This document shows, in pieces, positions 56,286 to 64,000 of a stretch of DNA of 64,000 nucleotides; position 1 is the first letter of the stretch; each line of letters opens with the position of its first letter. The notes under the pieces were generated by a model that ran no database searches, was not told the DNA's origin, and saw only the letters and a program-made list of their open reading frames with translations. Made by a program: the position numbers and the translations under genes. Location of the stretch: contig JAEWAK010000042.1 of the NCBI GenBank assembly GCA_023391695.1, forward strand, positions 1-64,000. The letters run 5' to 3'. Source of the DNA: Bacillota bacterium. Lineage in GTDB: Bacteria; Bacillota; Clostridia; Lachnospirales; Lachnospiraceae.

Positions 56286-57243
56286 CGGCAATCACCTCGG
56301 CAGCAAGCCTTCCAAACTCCTGATCACTTAAACTGGTTCCATTTTCCGTACAGACTTCCTTGACTAAATTCAGTATTTTTTCTACGGTCTTATCCTCCGG
56401 AACAATCAATTTTAATTCTTCCATTTTTAATTTGATTGCTTTCATACCGGAATGTTTTCCGATTACGATTTCCGACCGGCCGCCGACACACGCTGGTTCA
56501 TAGGCTTCATAAGTGGCAGGATTCTTCATGATTCCGTCGGCATGGATACCGGCCTCCACCTTGAATATATTTTTACCTATGACCGGCTTTTTGTTACTGA
56601 CGGCAATTCCCGTTATTTTTTCAAAAAGTCCCTTAAGTTCCGGCAGCACGGTTAAATCCCGGTTTGGCTTATGTCTGATGGCAAGCCGCAAGGCCATGAT
56701 CACTTCCTCCGTAGCGGCATTATTTTTTACCCCCGCGAAGCTTGCGGTAACATCCGTACCGTAATTTAAAAGCCACTGGACTGCCAGGGCACTGGCACAG
56801 CTGTAAGTATTTTCGGGACAGAAATTGATCTTACTATTTGGCAGTGCCCTTTTGATTTCATTCATTGTCTTATCATAGGAACCGCACATTAAATCATCCA
56901 GTCCGGTAATGCGAAGTTCCTTACAGTGATTCATTGCCCTTAGCTTAATTATTTCCCTTACATCATTCATTTGTACTTCATGAATCATTTTATCGATATT
57001 TTCCTCATGATGACAGGTGTATCGGCTAAAGCCAGGATACAGCATTCTCTCATCCGCATAATCAATGTGCAGTACATAATTCCCTTCCCGGGGTAATTCC
57101 TCCATTCTTTCATAAACCGCTTTTGACAGCTCGATCATATCCGCCCCAATTACCAATAACAGCCCGCAAAATGCATGTAAGTCTTCTTTTGATGGCAGTC
57201 GTCCATCAAATCCGGTTAGCGTATTATCTATAATTCGAATCAT
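56272..57243 (-). CDS. Homocitrate synthase, omega subunit
   Basis: A 323-residue protein carrying the C-terminal NifV part (KPVIGKNIFKVEAGIHADGI, GKHSGMKAI) preceded by a degenerate barrel in which the LRDGEQ motif has become DNTLTGFDGR. By itself it should not catalyse. In C. pasteurianum nifV-omega pairs with nifV-alpha, and the gene order here is the same. Overlap indicates coupling. Confidence 0.88.
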   Translation of the reverse strand: MIRIIDNTLTGFDGRLPSKEDLHAFCGLLLVIGADMIELSKAVYERMEELPREGNYVLHIDYADERMLYPGFSRYTCHHEENIDKMIHEVQMNDVREIIKLRAMNHCKELRITGLDDLMCGSYDKTMNEIKRALPNSKINFCPENTYSCASALAVQWLLNYGTDVTASFAGVKNNAATEEVIMALRLAIRHKPNRDLTVLPELKGLFEKITGIAVSNKKPVIGKNIFKVEAGIHADGIMKNPATYEAYEPACVGGRSEIVIGKHSGMKAIKLKMEELKLIVPEDKTVEKILNLVKEVCTENGTSLSDQEFGRLAAEVIADERE

Positions 57244-57301
57244 ACTGCCATCTCTCCCTTCCTCATCCTAAAGCCTCATTCGTATAAACCTGAGACGCCG
57301 G

Positions 57302-57610
57302 TTAAAGCATTAATTCCTTCACCGGCTCCCCTCCTTCGATATGCTGTTCTATAATGGCTTCCACATCATCCTCCGTCAGGTTGCCATACCATACCCCTTC
57401 CGGATAAACTACTGCAATGGGGCCTTTGTCACAAATACCAAAACATCCCGTATTGGTAATCATCACATCACCGGACAAATCCCGGTCCCCCACCTCTTCC
57501 ATGAATTTTTGGACAATATCCACGGAATCTTTTGAAAAACAGAATCCTTTCTGAACTCCGTTGATACGACAGCTGGTACAGATAAAAATGTGATACTTCG
57601 GACTAACCAT
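57302..57610 (-). CDS. Thioredoxin-like [2Fe-2S] ferredoxin
   Basis: A 102-residue ferredoxin almost identical in pattern to the C. pasteurianum 2Fe-2S protein (HIFICTSCRINGVQKGFC, TGCFGIC). Cys11, Cys14, Cys24, Cys56 and Cys60 are present. It is placed between nifN-B and nifV, suggesting a role in nitrogenase electron flow or assembly. Confidence 0.95.
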   Translation of the reverse strand: MVSPKYHIFICTSCRINGVQKGFCFSKDSVDIVQKFMEEVGDRDLSGDVMITNTGCFGICDKGPIAVVYPEGVWYGNLTEDDVEAIIEQHIEGGEPVKELML

Positions 57611-57745
57611 AATTTTCTCCTTTCATTCTCTGTATTTCTTTATAATTCCTGTTGACTGCTTTATTGTTATCCCGCCTTAAGGCGGTATAAACCTTTTATT
57701 TCCGTCAGAGGCTTGTAAAAATCATATTGTTTGCACTGTCCGTAA

Positions 57746-60451
57746 TTATATCCCCCCTAACTGGGCTGCAACTTTCTTGACGGAATCTTCTATACGGTCA
57801 TAAGTGGCAAAAACCCGGATTCCCCTCTGGCTTAATTTATACTTCGGAGACTCCCCGATCCTCATTGCTATAACCGCGTCACAGTCGGCTATGGTCTTAA
57901 TAATTGCCTCTATCCTATCTTCCTTATCACCGCATTCTTCCTTTCCGTCACAATATTTTTCAATGTTCCTTCTTTCTTTAAAAACCGCATTTCCATGGTT
58001 ATATTCGTATACATAGAATTCCGAAACCTGGCCGAAATGCTGATCCACCAACATTCCGCTTTTGGTTGCCACCGCAACCTGGAAGGTTCTTTCCTCATCC
58101 GTTAATGTTTTATCCTTAACCTCAGACACCGGTTCAGCCTCCTTTTCTTTATGACAGGCATTAAATTCTAAGGACCGGTCACTTCCCAAAGTTCCGATGG
58201 CATCCGCACGGCACTGTTTGCAGTGGTACATCTGCTGTATGGTTTCCCCGCACTGTTTCCGCATTGCCATGATTTCATGGTTATTCACCAAAGGCAAATT
58301 TTCAAATACACTGCCGGGTACCGGGATCAGCTGCATGATATTTGTGATGGTTCCGCCTGTTTCCTTTACTTTTTTTACTACTTCCGGAATATGCCCGTCA
58401 TTAATTCCTTTTAACATAACTATATTTACTTTACAGACGATACCTTGTAAAGCGAGCATTTTAATGCCGGCCAACTGATTGGCCATCAATATGGCAGCGG
58501 CTGTTTCACCATAATAATATGCCCCCATGTAATTGATATACTTATAAATTTTCCCGCCGATTTCCGGGTCCACCGCATTCATGGTTACCGTAACGTGGGA
58601 TACTCCCAAATCAATTAACTCTCCCGCATATTGGGGAAGCATAAGTCCGTTGGTGGACAGGCAGAAAGTTACTTCTTTGTCCTGTCCGCGGATCAGCTCC
58701 AGGGTTTTTTTCGTTTCCTCAAAGTTGGCCAGAGCATCTCCGGGGCCTGCAATTCCTACAACAGAAAGATTCGGGACCCGTTTTTTCACTTCCATATATT
58801 TATGGAAGGCTTCCTCCGGTTTTAAGATTTTTGTTGTAACACCGGGCCTGCTTTCGTTGGGACAGTCGTATTTTCTGACACAGTAATTGCAGCTGATGTT
58901 ACATTTCGGAGCAACCGGCAGATGCATTCTGGCATAGTCATGGGCACCGCAGTTAAAGCAGGGATGTGCAGCCGTTTTTTCCTCTATTGTTTTTTCCCTG
59001 GCACTAAAATCCTTCTTATTCAGATTAAGTTCTACTATATTACTGTTTTCCTGCCGTTTTATATCTGCCCCCATTTCTTCTTTGTAATATCTGTCATACA
59101 GTTTTTCCCGGAATGTGGTTTCTTTTTTGGCTAAAATAACATTGGAGATCTCATCCAGAAAACTGAGTGCCCCCTCATAGCCTAAAGTACGAAGCCTTTG
59201 TCCCCCGACTCTGTCATGGACGGGAAAACTCCGGCGTACTAAATCAATACCGAGTTTTTCGGCTATTCTCCTTCCGTCGGAATTGCCGATCAATACATTT
59301 ACCCCTAATTCTCTGGCATGTTCTTCAATGGTCTGAAAGTCCACATCATCCAGTATTTTATAGCCGGTAATGAAATAGCTGTCCGCAGTTTCTTTTATTT
59401 CATCTTCCAGCAGGCCCTTTAAGCTGCCGCATTTGGAACCGGTGGCTGTGATCATCGGCATAATTCCATTTTCAACACACAGACGGACCGTACTGTATAC
59501 AAAATCCGGTTCCCCATAGATTGCTGCCCTGGCTTCCCCGTTATATTTATGGGCATCCACCATGGCATCCAGAAACCGCCCTCTCATGTTTAACAGCTTT
59601 TCCGGGATTTTTTGCCGGGAGATTTCCGATAAAAGCTTTAGAAATACATCGTTATCCCGCAGGCTGACCGGTAAGTTACATTTTTTATACGGAACTCCAA
59701 AGGTTTCATTCAGATATTCGGCCACGGAAGGATTCTCTTCCGTAAAAGAAGATAATTCTATGGTGAATCTGGCACCGGCCATTTTTTTAATATCTTCTAT
59801 GTCAGTACCCCCAGAAGGTAATTTCTCATATTGGGGTTTATAGATTCCGTCCAGGTTCTCTGATAAATCAGGCAGCAATATATAATCAATGGAGTAGCTA
59901 TCCAATAATTCCTTTAAATACCTGGTGTCCGCAGGAGAAAGAGTGCTGGTAATAATATTCACTTTTTCATTAGGAGCAGGATCCATTTCAATATACTTTA
60001 CAAGCTGATACAGGGCTTTCATATATCCTTCAAACTGAGTGCCGGCATATCCCGCCGATGGTACCGGTATAATCCGGATATTCCTATATTCCGGATTTTC
60101 CTCATAAAATTTATTGATAATCCGGACAATATCTTCACCGATCGTCTCTGCAAGGCAGGTCGTTGCTACCGCAATGACCTCCGGAGCATAGACCGTAATC
60201 AGATTTTTAAGGCCTTTTATTAAATTCTGCTCTCCGCCGTATACGGTTCCTTCTTCGCTCAGGGAGGAAGATGCAATATCCACTGGCTCATTATAATGGG
60301 TGGCCATATGTCTTCTGATATAAGTGCTGCACCCCTGGGAACCATGAAGAATGGACATACATTTTTTGATTCCATAAAATGCCGTCACGGCACCCATTGG
60401 CATGCACATCTTGCAAGGATTAACGTTTAAATTGACTAATGTCCCTCTCAT
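57746..60451 (-). CDS. nifN-B: NifN-NifB fusion with C-terminal NifX-like domain
   Basis: A 901-residue fusion. NifN-like scaffold (about 1-440) starts NVNPCKMCMPMGA and precedes a radical-SAM NifB (about 485-775) with CNISCNYC, binding a [4Fe-4S] cluster and forming NifB-co. A NifX/NafY-like domain follows (about 790-901; VATKSGMLVDQHFG). N-B fusion is known in C. pasteurianum. ATG 60451 with a GAGGT site is preferred to the in-frame TTG at 60496. Confidence 0.95.
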   Translation of the reverse strand: MRGTLVNLNVNPCKMCMPMGAVTAFYGIKKCMSILHGSQGCSTYIRRHMATHYNEPVDIASSSLSEEGTVYGGEQNLIKGLKNLITVYAPEVIAVATTCLAETIGEDIVRIINKFYEENPEYRNIRIIPVPSAGYAGTQFEGYMKALYQLVKYIEMDPAPNEKVNIITSTLSPADTRYLKELLDSYSIDYILLPDLSENLDGIYKPQYEKLPSGGTDIEDIKKMAGARFTIELSSFTEENPSVAEYLNETFGVPYKKCNLPVSLRDNDVFLKLLSEISRQKIPEKLLNMRGRFLDAMVDAHKYNGEARAAIYGEPDFVYSTVRLCVENGIMPMITATGSKCGSLKGLLEDEIKETADSYFITGYKILDDVDFQTIEEHARELGVNVLIGNSDGRRIAEKLGIDLVRRSFPVHDRVGGQRLRTLGYEGALSFLDEISNVILAKKETTFREKLYDRYYKEEMGADIKRQENSNIVELNLNKKDFSAREKTIEEKTAAHPCFNCGAHDYARMHLPVAPKCNISCNYCVRKYDCPNESRPGVTTKILKPEEAFHKYMEVKKRVPNLSVVGIAGPGDALANFEETKKTLELIRGQDKEVTFCLSTNGLMLPQYAGELIDLGVSHVTVTMNAVDPEIGGKIYKYINYMGAYYYGETAAAILMANQLAGIKMLALQGIVCKVNIVMLKGINDGHIPEVVKKVKETGGTITNIMQLIPVPGSVFENLPLVNNHEIMAMRKQCGETIQQMYHCKQCRADAIGTLGSDRSLEFNACHKEKEAEPVSEVKDKTLTDEERTFQVAVATKSGMLVDQHFGQVSEFYVYEYNHGNAVFKERRNIEKYCDGKEECGDKEDRIEAIIKTIADCDAVIAMRIGESPKYKLSQRGIRVFATYDRIEDSVKKVAAQLGGI

Positions 60452-60503
60452 ACCGACCTCTTTTCCGCATAATAAGGATTTCCCCCTTTTTGCCAATACT
60501 TCA

Positions 60504-61847
60504 TCACAATTCTGCCTGTATATACTTCCACACCGGATTGTTTATGCTCCTGTTAATTTCCCTTGTAAAATTGATAACCCCGTCGAAGCCGCACAAAGGA
60601 TGCTTTCTTTCATGGTTGTGGTCACAGAATGCAATACCGAGTTTATACGCCAGCGGCCTTTCCTTTACCCCTCCTACCAGAATATGGGCACCTTTTTCTT
60701 TCATAAACTTTTCCAGTTCGGCCGGATTGGCATCATCCAGGATCACGGTATCTTTGTTTACAAGGCTTTCAATGATTTCATAATCATCCTTTTTACCTGT
60801 CTGGGTTCCGACTACGACTGTTTCCATTCCCATGGACTGAAACTGCCGGATCAGGGAGATTGCCTTAAAGCCTCCGCCCACATATATGGCTGCTTTTTTA
60901 CCCTTCAGGTTTTTACGGTATTGCGTAAGGAAATCCTGAAGTTTTTTCGTCTCTTTTGCGGTAAATTCAATGGCTTTCTGCCTGGCTTTTTCATCTTTTA
61001 AGGCTTCTGCAATACGGATCAGGGAATTTGTGGTGTCTTCAATCCCAAAAAAACTTACTTTAATAAAAGGGATCCCCATCTCTTCTTCCATCCGGTTTGC
61101 CAGGTAAGTGCTGGAACCGGCGCACTGGACAATATTTAATTCAGCCTCCGAAGCCTTGATTAAGGACTCATAACTGGAATCACCGGTAAAGGTTGCTACC
61201 ACCGGAACCCCGATTTTATTCAGATAGTCCTTTATGATCCACATTTCCCCTGCCAGGTTGAAATCCCCCAGAATATTAACCCCTTTTTTCCTGTCGGATT
61301 TATGGTCCGATATTAACTCCATAATGGCATTACAGGCCATTTTATATCCCACGGATTTGTTGCCGGAAAACCCCGGTGACTTGACCGGTATCACACGCAT
61401 GTTATATTTTGCCGACATGGCCTTACAGACCGCATTCACGTCATCCCCAATTACCCCCACGATACAGGTGGCATATACAAAAATCAATCTGGGACAGTAT
61501 TTTTCCGCTATTTCTTCAATCGCAGCCGTTAATTTCTTCTCTCCGCCGAAAATAACATCCTGCTCCCTTAAATCCGTGGAAAAACTGTTGCGGTATAGAT
61601 CGTCCCCGCTGGATAAGCTCCCCCTGATATCCCAGGTATAACTGGCACATCCGATGGGGCCATGCACGATGTGAAATGCATCGGTTATGGGATTTAATAC
61701 AACCCTGGCTCCGCAATAGACACAAGCCCGCTGGCTGACGGAACCTGATACACTGTTTGCATCACATTTCATTCCGCTGCCGCCGCATCCGTCCTGCTTA
61801 TACAATATAAATTCTTTTCTCTCATCTAATACGCTTGCATTTTCCAT
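60504..61847 (-). CDS. nifE: NifE, FeMo-cofactor scaffold subunit
   Basis: A 447-residue scaffold protein related to NifD. Cys residues in RACVYCGAR, GPIGCASYT and YATCIVGVIGDD fit NifE. Works with NifN in building the cofactor. The ATG at 61847 has AGGA ten bases upstream, while the one at 61856 abuts it. The nifN-B gene follows 52 bases after the stop (7 bases after if the TTG start is used). Confidence 0.94.
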   Translation of the reverse strand: MENASVLDERKEFILYKQDGCGGSGMKCDANSVSGSVSQRACVYCGARVVLNPITDAFHIVHGPIGCASYTWDIRGSLSSGDDLYRNSFSTDLREQDVIFGGEKKLTAAIEEIAEKYCPRLIFVYATCIVGVIGDDVNAVCKAMSAKYNMRVIPVKSPGFSGNKSVGYKMACNAIMELISDHKSDRKKGVNILGDFNLAGEMWIIKDYLNKIGVPVVATFTGDSSYESLIKASEAELNIVQCAGSSTYLANRMEEEMGIPFIKVSFFGIEDTTNSLIRIAEALKDEKARQKAIEFTAKETKKLQDFLTQYRKNLKGKKAAIYVGGGFKAISLIRQFQSMGMETVVVGTQTGKKDDYEIIESLVNKDTVILDDANPAELEKFMKEKGAHILVGGVKERPLAYKLGIAFCDHNHERKHPLCGFDGVINFTREINRSINNPVWKYIQAEL

Positions 61848-62160
61848 ATGATCCATTTCCTTTCGTGATATTTTAATATTATAAATACAAAAATTCGGTT
61901 AAAATCACATAATTCCCGCAAAATGACACATTTGTCTTCCTGCGAGAATTATATTGTTATGCAAATCCCCCGTAAGGGTCCATATACGGCGCAAATAATT
62001 GGCGTTATATTTGATTTACATCGTTTATATATTAATAGTCCTGGAGTGTGTTTTGCAATACAAAACCCGGGGATTTTCTGCGCGAAACCATACGTTTTAT
62101 ATAATTTCCATGCAGAAACGTAACTTTCAGGTGATACGGCCGAATCGTTATGAATTACGA
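61848..62160. promoter_or_regulatory. Gene-free leader between nifK and nifE with a hairpin
   Basis: This 313-base stretch is long for a nif operon. A hairpin lies at 61909-61952: ATAATTCCCGCA pairs with TGCGAGAATTAT with one mismatch and GACA/TGTC inside. It precedes nifE by about 60 bases. A TATAAT near 61876 on the minus strand could start a separate nifE transcript. No clear T run. Confidence 0.45.
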
Positions 62161-63525
62161 TTACATTACCATTTCAAAATCCTCTTCCGTACTGTCCCTG
62201 TCCTGTCTGTCCATAAGGGCATTGGTAATTAATTCAGCCAGTCTCATACCGCCTTTATAGCCAACCAGGGGCATATAAGAATGAATATAACGGTCAATAA
62301 TAGGAAATCCCGCCCTTACAAAAGGAATGTCTTCCGCCCTTGCAATATATTTACCATGGGTACCGCCGATCAAAAGGTCTACGCCCTCTTCCTTAATCCA
62401 TTGATGCAGCTCGTATAAGTCACCGGAAGCTTTCGCCTTGCAGCCTTCCATGCCGAATTTGGTAAACAGGTTTTCTGCTGCTGTCTCAAAGGCTTCACCC
62501 GGTGTTCCGGTTACCAGATATTTCGGAATGATGCCCATTTCCATTGCAAATTCCGCTAATCCAAGTACCGTGTCCGGATCCCCGAAGATGGCTGCCTTCT
62601 TATTATAGGTATAGGGATGGATATCAATAAGGATATCCACTAACTGTCCCCGTTCTTCTTCGATCCCGTAGGGCACCTCCTCTTTGGTAAAGCTTTGCAG
62701 TTCCATAATATATTTATCCGTATTGCCGATTCCGATAGGCATCGGTAAGGTTTTAAAGGGCACATGGCATTTCTTATCCAAAGCTTGTGCACCTGCCTCA
62801 CTGGCAAAATTACCGATTGCCAGGGTAAGTTCCGAATCACCCAGCCTGATTATCTCTTCCACGGTAGTTCCGCCCTTGGGGTACATTTCATACTTGCCTG
62901 TCATGGGACTGTCCATGACCCCGCTGGTATCCGGAAGCATGGTATAGGTAATTCCCATTAACTGCGCAAGCCGTTTCATTTCCCTCATGTCGCCCGGATT
63001 GACAAAACCGGGCATTATGGCTAATCTACCGTTTTTCTTACCGGAAGATTTAGACAGGTAATTGATGAAGCTGGCTACCATGTTGGAAAAGCCGGTTACA
63101 TGGGAACCTTTATAACTTGGGGTATTAGTGTGAACCATATACCTGCCTTCCGGTATATCGATCCCCTGAATCAGTGCATTTAAGTCATCTCCGATGGTTT
63201 CGGAAAGACAGGTCGTATGCACTGCAATGATGGTTGGCTTATAGATATCAAATATATTCTTTGCCGCTGTTTTTAAATTGCTGCCGCCGCCGAATACGGA
63301 AGCACCTTCCGTAAAGGAACTGGAGGATGCCATTGCCGGATCCTTAAAATGCCTGGTTAAATACATTCTGTGGAAAGCACAGCACCCCTGTGAACCGTGA
63401 CTGTGAGGCATACATTCGTGAACGCCCAGTGCCGCATACATGGCACCTACCGGCTGGCAGGTCTTGGCAGGATTAATTCTTAAGGCACTTCTGTCATATT
63501 GTTCTTTTTTCGTATAATCTAGCAT
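62161..63525 (-). CDS. nifK: NifK, nitrogenase MoFe protein beta subunit
   Basis: A 454-residue beta chain, shorter than the proteobacterial form by about 50-60 N-terminal residues, as in C. pasteurianum. P-cluster Cys23, Cys48 and Cys106 lie in KTCQPVG, SQGCCAFH and TTCLSETIGDD. Its start overlaps the nifD stop by seven bases (GCATGCTAG). Confidence 0.97.
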   Translation of the reverse strand: MLDYTKKEQYDRSALRINPAKTCQPVGAMYAALGVHECMPHSHGSQGCCAFHRMYLTRHFKDPAMASSSSFTEGASVFGGGSNLKTAAKNIFDIYKPTIIAVHTTCLSETIGDDLNALIQGIDIPEGRYMVHTNTPSYKGSHVTGFSNMVASFINYLSKSSGKKNGRLAIMPGFVNPGDMREMKRLAQLMGITYTMLPDTSGVMDSPMTGKYEMYPKGGTTVEEIIRLGDSELTLAIGNFASEAGAQALDKKCHVPFKTLPMPIGIGNTDKYIMELQSFTKEEVPYGIEEERGQLVDILIDIHPYTYNKKAAIFGDPDTVLGLAEFAMEMGIIPKYLVTGTPGEAFETAAENLFTKFGMEGCKAKASGDLYELHQWIKEEGVDLLIGGTHGKYIARAEDIPFVRAGFPIIDRYIHSYMPLVGYKGGMRLAELITNALMDRQDRDSTEEDFEMVM

Positions 63526-64000
63526 GCTTTACCACCTCCTATTGAACCCTCCAGGATTGGAGCCGTCTTCCAGGGTGTCTTTACATAACTCCAAGCCGGG
63601 GTATAGATGCCCATGGTTATATCTCTTGCAAAATTTACAGCTCCGCGGAAACCGGAATAAGGTCCGCTGTAATCATAGGAATGGAGCTGTCTGGATAAGG
63701 TGCCGCCTTTTTGTGCAATATATTTATCTTTAATACCGGAGAAGAATATATCGGGCTTTAATAATTTTAAAAACTCCTCCGTTTCAAAGTGGTTCAAGTC
63801 ATCTACCATATAAGTTCCGTCACTCATATCCTTAACCATACCGCCATAATAGCCCAGAAGTTTTTCTTCTTTTAAGCGGTTTAAATCTTCTTCCGACAGA
63901 TATACATGGAATTTTTCTGTATCCGGTGATACGGTGATGGATTCAATGTTCTTACTGTCCGCATCGGGTTTTACAAAAGGAATGACTTCCCTTCCTTCAT
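63519..64000 (-). CDS. nifD: NifD, nitrogenase MoFe protein alpha subunit (partial, 3' end)
   Basis: The last 159 codons of nifD; the 5' end is beyond the window. The frame stays open to the window edge, and the ATG at 63839 is internal. GTLSRQLHSYDYSGPYSGFRG contains the His that binds the Mo atom of FeMo-cofactor. Residues upstream (VKPDADSKN to LLGYYGGMV) form the extra segment known from clostridial NifD. Confidence 0.96.
   Translation of the reverse strand, partial: EGREVIPFVKPDADSKNIESITVSPDTEKFHVYLSEEDLNRLKEEKLLGYYGGMVKDMSDGTYMVDDLNHFETEEFLKLLKPDIFFSGIKDKYIAQKGGTLSRQLHSYDYSGPYSGFRGAVNFARDITMGIYTPAWSYVKTPWKTAPILEGSIGGGKAC

Noticed and set aside
61848..62160. Possible molybdenum or other riboswitch before nifE
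   Set aside because: The hairpin does not match a riboswitch consensus I could recognise, so it is left as an unnamed leader.
61923..62232. Plus-strand open frames upstream of nifE
   Set aside because: No ribosome sites or family resemblance; they run through a structured leader.

Overview
The window looks like part of the chromosome of an anaerobic, nitrogen-fixing clostridium, probably a member of the Lachnospiraceae or a close relative (moderate GC, strong GGAGG-type ribosome sites). The evidence is a Clostridium pasteurianum-type nif cluster (short NifK, NifD with the clostridial insertion, fused NifN-B, nifV split in two), a bacterial V-type ATPase, a membrane pyrophosphatase, a group B-like [FeFe] hydrogenase, a sufCBDSU operon and PTS sugar uptake. 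No rRNA, tRNA, CRISPR array, phage or transposase gene was seen.

Layout. 0.4-4.7 kb: a four-domain persulfide/CoA-disulfide reductase fusion, a group B-like [FeFe] hydrogenase and a one-cluster ferredoxin. 5-10.1 kb: the sufC-B-D-S-U iron-sulfur assembly operon (minus strand) with a clear promoter. 10.4-15.3 kb: small proteins, gpmA, a conserved protein of unknown function and a CNNM/CorC-type membrane protein. 15.5-21.8 kb: membrane pyrophosphatase, then amino-sugar genes (nanE and an RpiR regulator facing nagB-nagA). 21.9-26.8 kb: a GntP permease, PdxA2-type dehydrogenase, DUF1537 kinase and DeoR regulator, which fit a tetronate (D-threonate/erythronate) pathway. 27.3-36.2 kb: a nine-gene V-ATPase operon whose K subunit carries the Na+-site residues of Enterococcus NtpK. 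36-39.4 kb: DedA, an HMA-like protein without its CxxC, a non-coding duplicated stretch and a CYP152-type P450. 39.5-46.8 kb: an alpha-galactoside system (GH36, ABC importer, AraC regulator). 47-55 kb: a repeat-containing surface protein, a PRD regulator, an EamA exporter, and a lactose/cellobiose-family PTS with a GH1 enzyme whose acid/base Glu is replaced by Gln. 55.4-64 kb: nifD(partial)-nifK-nifE-nifN-B-fdx-nifV(omega)-nifV(alpha), all minus strand; the nifD 5' end lies beyond the window and nifH was not seen.

How it fits together. The suf operon supplies Fe-S clusters to the hydrogenase, ferredoxins and nitrogenase proteins. The two ion pumps, one apparently H+-type (pyrophosphatase) and one Na+-type (V-ATPase), suggest separate handling of the two ions. 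The sugar cassettes (amino sugar, tetronate, alpha-galactoside, beta-glycoside-phosphate) each sit beside a regulator.

The intergenic regions carry a dispersed multi-hairpin repeat of about 120 bp (four clear copies), a duplicated hairpin-plus-SD leader, and other short repeats. These, the Glu-to-Gln GH1 enzyme and the duplicated non-coding region at 37.3-38.1 kb are the least explained parts of the window. No wholly new multi-gene system was recognised.
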